DNA of 39,387 nucleotides, taken from the NCBI GenBank assembly GCA_023150095.1, contig JAKLLO010000025.1:1-39387 (forward strand). The letters are read 5' to 3'. The translations under genes were made by a program, and so were the position numbers. Origin of the DNA: Zoogloea sp. (GTDB taxonomy: Bacteria > Pseudomonadota > Gammaproteobacteria > Burkholderiales > Rhodocyclaceae). The notes beneath the pieces are model-generated. The model was not told the DNA's origin, searched no databases, and was given only the letters and a program-made list of their open reading frames with translations. Every line of letters starts with the position of its first letter. The first letter of the stretch is position 1. Shown here piece by piece: positions 1 to 12,000 of this stretch.

Positions 1-3000
1 GACACCGCGATGTCGAGGGTGGTGGTGACGCTGCGGCCGCCGTTGCGGGTGAGGGTGAAGGTGAAGCTGTCGGTGCCGGTTTCGCCGGCGGCGAGGTTTT
101 CGGTGGCGGCGGCGGCGTCATCCACCACGTAGGTGTAGCTGCCGTCGGCGTTGAGGGTGAGGCTGCCGAAGCGGCCGGCGAGCGCGCTGCCGACGGTGCC
201 GGCCGTGCTGCCGGCGCTCACCGCGGTGACGCGGGCGATGGCGGTGCCGTCGGCCACGGTGCCGATGGCGTCGTCGAGCACGCCGCCGCTGGCTGCGGTG
301 GCGCTGGCGCCCGCCCCGGCGATGGCGTTGAGGACACCGCCGGCTTCGCGGGCGTTGCCGGTGTGGGCGAAGGCTTCCAGCGGCCGGCCGGTGACGGAGA
401 TCGTCACGGTGGTGGTGCTGCCGTCGGTGGTGGTGAGGTGGAAGACCTCCTGCTTGCTCTCGCCGGTGCCCAGGGCCTGCAGCGCGGTGGATTGGCCCAC
501 GCGGCCGGCCAGGGAGTTGGCGCTGGCCAGGGTGTAGGACCAGGAGCCGTCGGCGCTGAGGGTGAGGGAGCCGAAGCTGCCGTCGAGGATGACCGGCGCA
601 AAGACGGCCAGGCCCGAGGTGAGGGACGGGTAGGCGATGCGCCCGGTGGCCGTCTGGGTGGTGCCGTCGAGCACCTCGCCGGTGCCGGTGAGCTTGTATT
701 CGGTGACGCTGCCGTCGGTACCGCCGCCGGTGCCACCCGTTCCGCCGGTTCCGCCCGTGCCACCCGTACCGCCGGAGCCGTCGTCGGGGGTGGTCGTGCC
801 GGCCACGAGGATGCCGTCGATGGTGTCGGGGAGGGTGGTGCCGTAGCCGAACTCGCCGTGGTTACCCAGCACGGTAACGCTGACCACCACGCCGTTGCCG
901 CTGTTGGCGCCGGCGTCGATCATGCCGCTGCCCGCCAGCACGCGGTCGCCCGCGGAGATGCTGCCGATCAGGATGTCCTGGCCGGCGCCGCCGACCACGA
1001 AGTTGTGGCCGAGGGTGCCGGAGCCGTCGGTGAGCGGCACGGTGATGGTGTCGGCCGAGGTGGCCGCGGGGGCGTCGTCGGCGCTGGTCTGGATCAGGCC
1101 CGGCACGCCGGCGCTGAAGTTAACCTGGCCGGTGTCGCCCAGCACGATGCGGGTGGTGTTGTCGGCCGCGGTGGCGCCCAGGTTGTCGCTGCCGGCGCCG
1201 CCGAACAGGTACAGGGTGCCCGCCCCGGCGGCGACGGTGTCGTTGCCGCCGCTGGCGTCGGCCAGGGTGTTGAGCTGCTCGAGGCGGCCGCTGGCGGCGA
1301 TGTCGAAGGCGGCCGTGCCGGCATCGCCGAAGATCATCGCGTTGTCGCCCACGGCGGTGCTGGCCTCGATGCGGTCGCTGCCCGCGCCGCCGAAGGCGAT
1401 CAGCTCGCCCGAGCCGAGGCGCAGGGTGTCGTCGCCGCCGGTGAAGGGCTGGAGCACGGTGGCAAACAGGCTGCGGTAGCGGGCGTCGGCGTCGCTGGCG
1501 CTGCCGTCGCTGCGGCGGTAGTCCAGGTTGTCGCCGCTGGCCACGCCGGTGTAGCGGTTGGCGGCGCCCACGGTGAGGGTGTCGCCGCCCACGCCGCCGG
1601 CCACGATGTTGAGGTCGGTAAGGCCCGACACCGCCGGGCTGGCTGCCGCGACGGAGAGCTGCACAGTGTCGTTGCCGCCGGTGGCGAGGTCGGTGTCGAG
1701 GGTGGCGAAGCCGGTGATGCGGCCGCCGGCGTCGAGGATCACCGTGGCGTTGTCGCCGGCGATGGCGCGCTCGCGGGCGGTCTCGGGCGTGTTGCCGCTG
1801 CCCTGCACCGACGAGAAGGTGATGTTGTCGCCGCCAAAGCCGCCCACGACGATCTTGTGGCCGTCGTTGGTGCCGCCGCCGGCGCCCAGTTCGATGGTGT
1901 CGGAGCCGCCCTGGGCCACGCCGAAGCTGGCCGCCTGGCGCAGCACGCCGGCCGACCAGGTGAGCGCGGCGCCGTCGCCGAAGACCACGCCGTTGCCGCG
2001 GCCGGCGCGCAGGGTGTCGCCGCCCTGGCCGCCGATAAGCACCGAGGTGCCGGACGTGGTTTCGAGCACGTCACCGGCGCCCAGATCGGGCGTGAGGGTG
2101 GCGACGCCTTCGAGGTAGGAGGTGCTGGCCGGCGCCGGCTGGCCGTTGGCCCACTGCATGGAAACCTGGGCCAGGGTGGCGCCGCTGGCCGGGGTGCCCT
2201 GCACGACCGTGAGCTGGCCGTTGTCGCCGATCAGCAGCGAATCGGCGCTCTGGCCGGTAACGGTGAGGCGGTCGGCGCCGATGCCGCCGATCAGGATCGC
2301 CTGACCCATCACGCCGGTGAGGCTGCCCGAGACGCCGAAGCGCAGGCTGTCGCCGTCGCCGGTGGAGGACGACAGGTCGAGGGTCTGGGCACCGATCAGG
2401 TCTTCGGCCTGGTTGGCGACGTTGCCGATGCCGGCGTAGCTGAAGCGCGCGTTGTCGCCCGCCGCGATGCGGAAGGCGCTGCGGTTGGAATTGACCGCCA
2501 GGGTGTCGCGGCCGTAGCCGCCGATGAAGCTCACGTCGCCGTCGCCGATGCTGACGGTGTCGTCGCCGCCGAGGGACGGGTTGGTGCTCTCGATGCGCTG
2601 GAGCGCGCCGCCGCCGGAGGCGTCGAAGGCCACCACGCCGGAATCGCCCAGCACGATGCTGCGGTTGCTGGCGGTGGCCGCGCCGCCTGCGTCGGGCAGG
2701 TCGCTGGTGCGCAGGGTGATGTTGTCGGCCCCGGCGCCGCCGACGACGATCTTGTCGCCTCGGCCGCTGAGGATGGTGTCGGCGCCGCCGCTCTCGGGGA
2801 CCGTGCTGGTGATCGAGAGGGTGGCGTAGCCGCGGGCCTTGCGCAGCAGGTCGCCGTTGTCGCCGAGGATGAGGTCGGTGGAGGCGGTCTGCTCGCGCAC
2901 GGTGATGGTGTCGGCAGCCATGCCGCCCATCACCACCTGGTAGCCCAGGTCGGCGGTGGCGGCGATGGTGGCGGTGCCGAGGGTGATGCTGTCGGCGCCA

Positions 3001-6000
3001 CCGGTGGCGGCGATCGGGTCGATCGTGCTCATGGCGGTGAGGCCGCTCTGGTCGTCGAACTCGAAGTGCACGTTGTCGCCAGCGATGAAGCGCCCGTTGC
3101 GACCGCGGTTGCCCGTCTGGGCGGCGGCCAGCGCGGCGCCGCTGAGGCCCGAGGTGGGCACGGTGCCGGCCACGCCGACCACACCGGTGACGCGGGCCAG
3201 GGAGCCCACCGCCCACACCGCGGCGCCGATGGCATCGCTGGTGGCGGCGCCGCCGGTGACGTTGCCGATGTTGTCGGCCTCGATCTGGATGGTGTCGGCG
3301 CCGAAGCCGCCGGAGACGAGCTTGAAGCCTTCCTCCAGGGTGATGGTGTCGTTGCCGCCGATCACGATGTCGGTGCTGACCACGCTGCGCAGCACGCCGT
3401 TGCGGCTGACCGCGTCGTAGTCGATCTGGGCGTTGTCGCCCATCACCAGCGCGTCGCCGTCGCGGGCGTGGATGATGTCGGCGCCAAAGCCGCCTACCAG
3501 CACCTTGCTGCCGTTGGCGGTGAGGATGCGGTCGTCGCCGCCCTTGTCGTTGCGGGTGGTGACCACCTGCAGCAGCTGGTTGGGCGCGCTGGCGGTGCGG
3601 GCGGCGCGCTCGATGCGGCCGTTGTCGCCCACCACGATGTCGTCGCTGACGGCCTTGCCCATGCGGTCGGCCTTGGCGACGCTGTCGTACTCGGCCGAGA
3701 TCCACACCTGGTCGGCTTCCATGCCGCCGAACACGAAGTTGTAGCCCAGATCGCCCACGCTGCTGGCGTCGCCGATGCGGATCACGTCCTGGCCGCCGGT
3801 GGCGGCGATGAGGTCGGTGGTCTGGAAGACCACGAAGCCGCCGTAGCTGTCGTAGGTGATGTCGGCGTTGTCGCCCGCGATGAGGCGGGTGGACGCGCTG
3901 GTGGTGCCCACGTGGATCAGATCGTGGCCCACGCCACCGATGATGGTCTTGTCACCATTGGCGGTGAGCACGCGATCATCGCCGCCCAAACCCGCGGTGA
4001 TGTTGGTGGAGTAGACGTGGCTCAGCAGCGTCGAGCTGTTCGGGCGGGTGATCACGCCGTTGTCCGAGAGGATCACGTCGGTGGTGGTCGCAGAGCCGAA
4101 GGTCGCGGTCGAGGTGGCCGCGTTCCAGTTGGCCGCCACGTGGATGGTGTCCACCTCCATGCCGCCGAAGATGTAGTCGGAACCGAGATCGCCGGTGCTG
4201 GCGTCAGTGCCGATCTGGATCGCGTCGATCCCGCCAGTTTCCTGCGCGACATCCAGCGTCGAGAAGCTGGTGAAGCTGCCCGGCGAGGCGTAGGTGATGT
4301 CGGCGTTGTCGCCGGCGATGAGGCGGGTCGAGGCGCTGCTGGTGCCGACATTTACGGTGTCGTTGCCGACGCCCGCGATGATGGTCTTGTCGCCGTTGGC
4401 GGTGAGCACGCGGTCGTCGCCGCCGAGGCCGGCAGTGATGTTGGTGGAGTAGACGTGGCTCAGCAGGCTGGACGCGTCCGGACGGGTGATGACACCGTTG
4501 TCGGAAAGGATCACGTCGGTGGTGGTCGCCGAGCCGAAGGTGGCGGTCGAGGTCGCGGCGTTCCAGCTCGCGGCGACATACACCGTATCGGCTTCCATGC
4601 CGCCGAGGATGTAGTTGGAACCGAGATCGCCGGTGCTGGCGGCCGTGCCGACGTTGATCGCGTCGATGCCGCCGGTGGTCTGCAGCGTGTCGAGGGTCGA
4701 GAAGCTGGTGAAGCTGCCCGGCGAAGTGTAGGTGATGTCGGCGTTATCGCCGGCGATCAGGCGCGTGGACGTGCTCGTGGTGCCGACGTTGATCGTGTCA
4801 TTACCCACGCCGCCGATGATCGTCTTGTCGCCGTTGGCGGTGAGCACCCGGTCGTCACCGCCCAGGCCGGCGGTGATGTTGGTGGACACCACGTGGCTGA
4901 GCAGGCTGGAGCTGCTCGGGCGGGTGATTGCGCCGTTGTCGGAGAGGATCACGTCGGTGGTCGTGGCCGAGCCGAAGGTGGCCGTCGAGGTGGCGGCGTT
5001 CCAACTGGCCGCCACGTACACCGTGTCGGCCTCCATGCCACCGAAGATGTAGTTGGAACCGAGATCGCCCGTGCTGGCGTCAGTGCCGATCTGGATCGCG
5101 TCGATCCCGCCAGTTTCCTGCGCGACATCCAGCGTCGAGAAGCTGGTGAAGCTGCCGGGCGAGGTGTAGGTGATGTCGGCGTTGTCGCCGGCGATCAGGC
5201 GCGTCGAGGTGCTGGTGGTGCCGACGTTGATCGTGTCGTTGCCGACGCCCGCGATGATCGTCTTGTCGCCGTTGGCGGTAAGCACGCGGTCGTCGCCGCC
5301 GAGGCCGGCGGTGATGTTGGTGGACACCACGTGACTCAACAGCGAGGAACTGCTCGGGCGGGTGATTGCGCCGTTGTCGGAGAGGATCACGTCCACGGTG
5401 GTCGCCGAGCCGAAGGTGGCGGTCGAGGTGGCCGCGTTCCAGTTGGCGGCGACGTACACCGTGTCGGCTTCCATGCCGCCAAGGATGTAGTTGGAACCCA
5501 GGTCGCCCGTGCTGGCGGCCGTGCCGACGTTGATCGCGTCGATGCCGCCGGTGGTCTGCAGCGTGTCGAGGGTCGAGAAGCTCGTGAAGCTGCCCGGCGA
5601 GGTGTAGGTGATGTCGGCGTTGTCGCCGGCGATCAGGCGGGTGGAGGCCGTGCTGGTGCCGACGTTGATCGTGTCGTTGCCGACGCCGCCGATGATGGTC
5701 TTGTCGCCGTTGGCGGTGACGATGCGGTCGTTGCCGCCGAGGCCGGCGGTGATCTGGGTGGACACCACCTGGCTGAGGCGCGCGTCGCCGTCCGGGCGGG
5801 TGATGCTGCCGTTGTCGGCAACGATGACATCCACGCTGCGGGCGGCGCCCTGGGTGGTGATGCCGGTGGTCGCGTCGAAGGCGGCGGAGACCAGCAGCGT
5901 GTCGCTGCCCATGCCGCCGATGAGGTAGTTGCTGCCCAGGTGGCGGGCGATCAGGTCGTCGGCGCTGCCGACGGAGATCGTGTCGTTGCCGCCGGAGGTG

Positions 6001-9000
6001 GCGGTGGTGTCGGTGCTGGCGAAGGACGTGACGCTGCCATTGGCGTCGGTGTCGATGCGGGCGTGGTCGCCGGCGATGAAGCGGGTGTTGGCGCCGCTGG
6101 AGCTGGCGGCGTTGAAGGCGATGGCGTCCTGCCCTGCCCCGCCGAACACGATGGCCGAGCCGCTGCCCATGCGCACGGTATCGTCGTTGCCGGTGCCGCC
6201 GGTCTCGGCGACGGGGGCTTCCACGTAGTCGAGGAGATGGCTGCGGGTGCCGCTCACGGCAAAGGTCAGCTTGGTCTGGCCGGCCACCGGGGTTTCGACG
6301 GTCTTGTACTGGATGGTGCCGTTGTCGGTGAGCACCACGTTGACGCTGCTGGCCGAATCGGCGCCGTAGATGGTGTCCTTGCCGTTGCCGGCGATCAGCA
6401 GGTTGCTGCCGCTGCCCAGGTAGATGGTGTCGTTGCCGCCGCCCTTGTTGCCGAAGCTGGTGGCCGACAGTGCGCTGCGGTAGAGGAAGTCGATCTGCAC
6501 CCGGCCGAGGTCGGCCAGGATGGTGTCGTTGCCTTCGCCGCTGCCGCCGATGTTGATGATGTCGCCGCCCAGGGCGCCGAGGATCACGTCGCTGCCGCTG
6601 CCGCCCTTGAGGGTCTGGGCGCCGGCGGTGGTGAGGCTGCGGTTCTCGAGGGTCTGGCCCTTCCAGATCCAGTTGCGCGCCGCGGCGCCGAACTCGGCCG
6701 CGCCCACGGCCTGCAGGCTGAGGTAGTCGGCGACGTTCTTGAGGCTGCTGTCGAGCGGGCGGGTCTGGCCGGTGAGGAGGTTGCCGTAGGTGACGAAGGT
6801 GTCGGCCACCAGCAGGTCGTGGGCGGCCTGGCCTTCCAGCGTGTCGGTGCCGTCGTTGCCGACCAGCATGTTGTTGCGGCCGTCGCCGGTGAGGCGGTCG
6901 CCGGCGGTGCCGCCGAAGATGTTGTGGAAGGCGCGCACCTGGATGGTGGTGGCGCCGGCGCTGCCGAAGGCGCTGTTGCCCTCTTCGTTCACCTGCACGC
7001 TGCGGGTGTACTCGGAGAAGTCCAGGGTGTTGCGGGCGTTGGCGATCTCGTCGCCGCTGGCGTTGTGGTGACGGCCACCGTCGGTGTTGCCGATGAGCGA
7101 GCCGGTGACGGAGGCGCTGTCGCGGATGCGGAAGACGTCGCTGCCCTGCCCGCCGATGATGTTCTCGAAGCCGGTGAAGCGGTAGCCGCGGCCGGCGTTG
7201 TCGCCGGCGTCCTTCATGGCCTGGGCGGTGGAGGACGAGAAGGAGGTCTGGGTCATGCCGCTGGCCGTGCCCTTGACCCAGCCGGCGTTGGTGCCGGTGA
7301 CGCTGACCAGCAGGTTGGCGGTGTTGCCCGACAGGTCGAGGATGTCGCCGCCGGAGCCGCCACGCATCTCGTCGATGGTGGTGGCGGACGCCCACTGGAG
7401 GGTGTTGGTGCCGCGCAGGGCCCTGAGTTCGGTGTCGTCCACCGTGACCGCGGCAGTCTGGCGGCTGAAGTCGACGATGTTGGCGCCGCTGGTGTCGGTG
7501 ATGGTGGCCTGGCCCCAGTTGCCGAGCACGCGGTAGGAGTCGTCGCCGCTGCCGCCGATCATCGCGGTGGTGCCGCCGCGGGCGATGATGAGGTCGTTGC
7601 CGCCGTTGCCGCGCAGGGTGGCGGTGCCGGCGTCGGAGCCGATGAGCACGTCGTCGGCCGAGCCGCCGATCAGGGTGTCGGTGCCACTGCCGGCGATGAA
7701 GAGCACCGGGCGGTCGAGGCCGGAGGCGTCGAAGGTGTCATTGCCCGCCCCGCTCGCAGCCTTGACCTTGGAGACGCCGACGAAGGTCTTGGTGTAGGTC
7801 TGGCCGTTGGTGAGGGTGGCGGAGATGTTCACCGTGCCGTCGCTGCCGGTGAGGGTGTAGCTCTCGTTGCCGTCGTCGGTGCTGCGGCGTTTGCGGTCGG
7901 CGGCGGTGTTGGTCACCGCTTCCTGGCCGTCGATGCTGCTGGCGCCCGAGCCGGCGTTGAGGCTGAGGGTGGAGCCCGACATGGTGCCGAGAATGGGCTT
8001 CTTGGAGGCGGGGTCGTGTTCCCAGGTGAACAGGGTGACGTCCATGAACGTCCATTCCCACACCCGTTCCCAGTCGAAGATCAGGAAGATGTCCACGTAG
8101 GCGGCCACGTAGGCCGAACCGCGCAGGCTCATGGAGACCACGTCGAGGGGGTCTTCCGACACCGCGGCGATGAGCTCGGAGGCGCGGTACTTGTTGTCGC
8201 GGTTCTCGTCGTAGATGTCGAGGGTGCCGGTCAGCTTGATGCCGCCCTCGACGCCGCCGCGGATGATGAAGGCGTTGAGCTCGGCAAAGGCTACCAGCTT
8301 GGCGTCGAGGCGCACTTCGGGCAGGTCGACGCCATTGACGATGTTGTCGCTGACGTAGAAGCCGTCAAAGATATCGACGAGGTTGTGGCTGTTGAAGAAC
8401 TTGCTGATGCCGTAGGTATCGAAGCCGATCGTCAGCGACGCGGACAGCTTGATCTCGCCGCCGATGCCCACGTAGAGGGGCGGATAGATCGGGTACGACA
8501 CCCGGAAGCCGACCTTCACCTCGAGGTTCTGCGGGCTGAACAGCATCAGGTCGGCGGGCTTGCCGGTGAGCATGTTGATGACGGCCGAGAGCGGGTCGTC
8601 GAGGATCGGGAAGGTGAGCGCGTTGCCCGGCTTCTTGAGCTTGGCCTTGAAGCTGTTGAGCGCATCCATCGGGCCGACGGTCTGCTGACCGGGCACGTCG
8701 ATGTTGGGCAGGCCGATGTTGATGCTGGGCAGCGAGGGCAGGCTCGGCAGGCTGATCGACCAGTCGATGCTGGGCAGCAGGTCCATCAGATCGATGGACG
8801 GCAGCCACACGTCGGGCATCGTGACCTCGACGGTCTTCGACGGATCGACGAGGGCCGACAGCAGGCCAGCGTCGCTGATGAGGCTGCTCCAGCCCAAGTC
8901 GGTGTGGCTGGTCTGTTCCCAGGTGAATTCCTTGCCGAGGCCGACCCAATGCACGGTGGGCCACTTGACGCGGACGGTGGGCAGGAAGGCGCTGATGCCC

Positions 9001-12000
9001 GGCAGGGCCACGTCGAACGACGCGCCGGTGAGGTCGATCGTCTTGATGGTGGAGGCGCTGACGAAGGATTCCACCGCCGTCGGCCAGTGGATCTCCACCT
9101 CGCCGCCGGCGGCCCATTCCCAGGTGTGGCTGCCGATGGCCCAGGTCATCTTGGGCAGCAGCACCTTGAGGCGCGGCAGCAGATCCGGCGTGAGGTCGAT
9201 GTCGGGCATCACCACCGTCACGTCGAAGCGCGGGGCGAAGTTGCCGCTGAGGATGTCGGACAGGCGCAGGTCGGGCCAGCCGGCCTTGATGTTGAGGGTG
9301 AACTGGGCCACGTTGCCGGCGCGGTCGAGGATGCCCGGGATGGTGAAGTTCACCGGGGTCACGTCGATGTAGGGCGCGGGCACCTTCACGTCGGCGTTGA
9401 GCGCGAAGTCGAAGGACAGGGCCGGCAGGTTGCCCTTGAAGATTTCGAGGAGGGTGGTGTCCGTCTTCCAGCCCACGCCGGCGGAGACGCTGAACTCCAG
9501 GTCGCCGTCCTTGACGGCCACGTCGGCCAGGTTGAGGTAGGGCAGATCGACCGGCACGTCGATGTTGGGAATGCCGGGCAGCGCCGGCAGCGCGGCGAGG
9601 TTGAGCTTGCGATCCTTGGTGCCGGAGACGATCAGCGACTGGGCGACCGGGATCAGCATCCGCGCGGCGCTGGTGGGCAGGTTGTCGATGACTTCGAGCA
9701 GCCGCACCATGGCGATGATGAAATCCACCCGCGACACGCCGCCGAACAGCGCCGACATGTCGGAGGCCAGATCGACCACCGAGTAGTCGCGGCCCATGAG
9801 GTCGGACAGGCCGGGGATGGGCGTGGTGAGGGCGTCGATGACCGGCATGATCGGGTCGGTGACGTCCTGGATCACCCGAACGATGGGGTTCAGGAAGCGG
9901 GTGAAGAAGGTGCCGGCGTCCAGGTACACGTCCGAGAACCAGATGCTCGGGGCGCCGACCTTGAACAGCTTGTCGTAGCCGGACGCGAAGAACTGGTCGA
10001 TCTTCTGGACGTACTGGTTCTTGTTGTTGGCCATCCACGTCATGTGGAAGTCGCCGAGGATGGACGGCAGGTAGCCCTCGCCGCCCAGGGAGACGCCCAG
10101 CTCCATGTGGAGGTTGATGTGGGCCTTGGCGTCCCAATCGACCTTGATGAGGTCGGCCAGCTTGGCGTTGCTGATGTCGGTGTAGGTGAGGCGGCCGTTG
10201 GTGAAGCCCGACAGCGCCGAGATGCCGAACAGACCCACGTCCTTCAGGTCGACCCCGAAGTGCAGCTGCAGCCGGGTGCGCGAGCCGTTGGCGCCGGAGT
10301 CGCCGTCGAACATCGAGGTGGTGCGGCCGTAGTTGGCGGAAAGCGGGTCGGGCAGGCGGCCCATGGAGTCGGTGCCGCTGCCCCAGATGCCGGTGTCGTT
10401 GTCGCGAATCCAGCCGTCCCAGTTGTCGGTCATCGTGCCGTTCAGGAAGAACAGCTGCGCGTCGAGCCGGGCCGGGGTGTTGCCGGCGCCCGGGGCGAGG
10501 TACACGTCGACGGTGGCCTGGAGTTCCTTCACCGCGGCGGTCTGGCCGGGCTTGCCGACCAGCCACAGGTTGTCGATGTAGGCGTCGTGGACGTTGTCGG
10601 CCACGCCGGTGGCGACGCCCTTCTTGGCCGGGTCGGCGCTGTAAGTGGTCACCTGGCCGATGCCGGCGTTGCCGGGCATGTTGGTGACGACGTAGAAGCC
10701 ATCGGTCAGATCAACGCCGAAGCCGAGGTACAGATCCCAGTTGAGGGTGAGGCCGATGCCGCCGGCGAGGCTCAGGTTGACGCCGGGCACGCCCATGTCG
10801 AAGGACAGGTCGAGGCTGGGGGTATAAGTCTGGCCCAGGTTCATCCGGAACTGGATGGCCGTGCTCTGGTTGATCGCCACCTGGGCGGCCACTTCGGCGG
10901 CCTGGTCCTTGATGGCCTGCTTGAACTCGGTGAGCACCGCCTTCGGCACGTAGTGGGTGCCGTTGACGAGGTTGGCCTTGAGCACCGCGGCATCCGCCGC
11001 CAGCGCACCATTGGAGGGCCGGAAGCTTTCGGCCACGTCGGTGAGCACCGCGGCGGTGACGCCGGCGCCGAACACGTCGGTGAGCAGGTGCTGGTAGTCG
11101 TAGCCGTCGGCCGCCTTGTCGGCGATGAAGGTGACGATCTTGGTGAGGCTGTTGAAGAACGACGGCGACTCGGCGATGCCGCCGAACAGGTCGATCAGGT
11201 CGCTGGCGGTGGCATTGACGCTGTCGATGGCGTCGGCGATGTTGTCGACGATGCGCTGCAGGCTCTGGTCGAGCACCACCTGGCCGGCCTCGCCCACGTA
11301 GCAGGGCGTGCCGTCGTCGTGGTAGACGATGTTGCCGTCGGCGTCGCGCTTGACGACGTTGATGCCGGACGTGACCCACGCGGTGCGCTGGCCGGCGATG
11401 ACCGCCGGGATCGGGTTGCCTTCGGTGACGCCCAGGTATTCGGTGAGGGCCGGGTCGAGCTCCGGCTGGCTGAAGCCGGCCAGGTATTCGACGACGATGT
11501 CGTCGGGCGTGATGAGCTGGTCGCCGTTGTAGTCGCGCAGGAAGTTGAGGAAGACGTTGCTGGAGAGCTCGCTTGCCTGAATGATCGAATCGCCGTTGGT
11601 GTCGGTGGTGAGCATGTCGAACAGGCTCATCCGCAGGGCGTTGTCGAGCCCGCCGTACACGTCCACCGCGTTGGCGAGCGCGGTCTTGATGGCATCCACC
11701 ACGTTGCCGCGCAGGTTGGCGACGAACTGGGTGGCGTCCTTCAGCTGGTCGCCGATGATGGGCAGGTCGAGCACGCTGCTGAAGGCGTCGAGGCCCTTCT
11801 GGATGCTCTCGAGCACCTTGTCGACGGTGTCGACGATGATGGTCGGGTCGCGCAGCAGGAAAATCAGCGGGCCGTTGATCGGGTTGGTCTCGTCGCAGTG
11901 CTCGCCGATGGCGCTCTTGAGCACCTGGCCCAGTTGCACCTGCCAGTACTCAAAGTCGGGCAGCACGAGGCTGATGTCGTAGCCGGCTGAGGACGGATTG

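Noticed and set aside
3751-5940. CRISPR-like regular repeats
   Set aside because: The 438-bp period is long, has no variable spacers, and is entirely in frame within a coding sequence.
363-11990. Plus-strand open frame of 3875 codons opposite the giant gene
   Set aside because: It is in exact codon register with the sense gene, so it stays open simply because TTA, CTA and TCA are rare in this GC-rich gene. Its product is low-complexity Gly/Ala/Val/His/Asp sequence with no domain.
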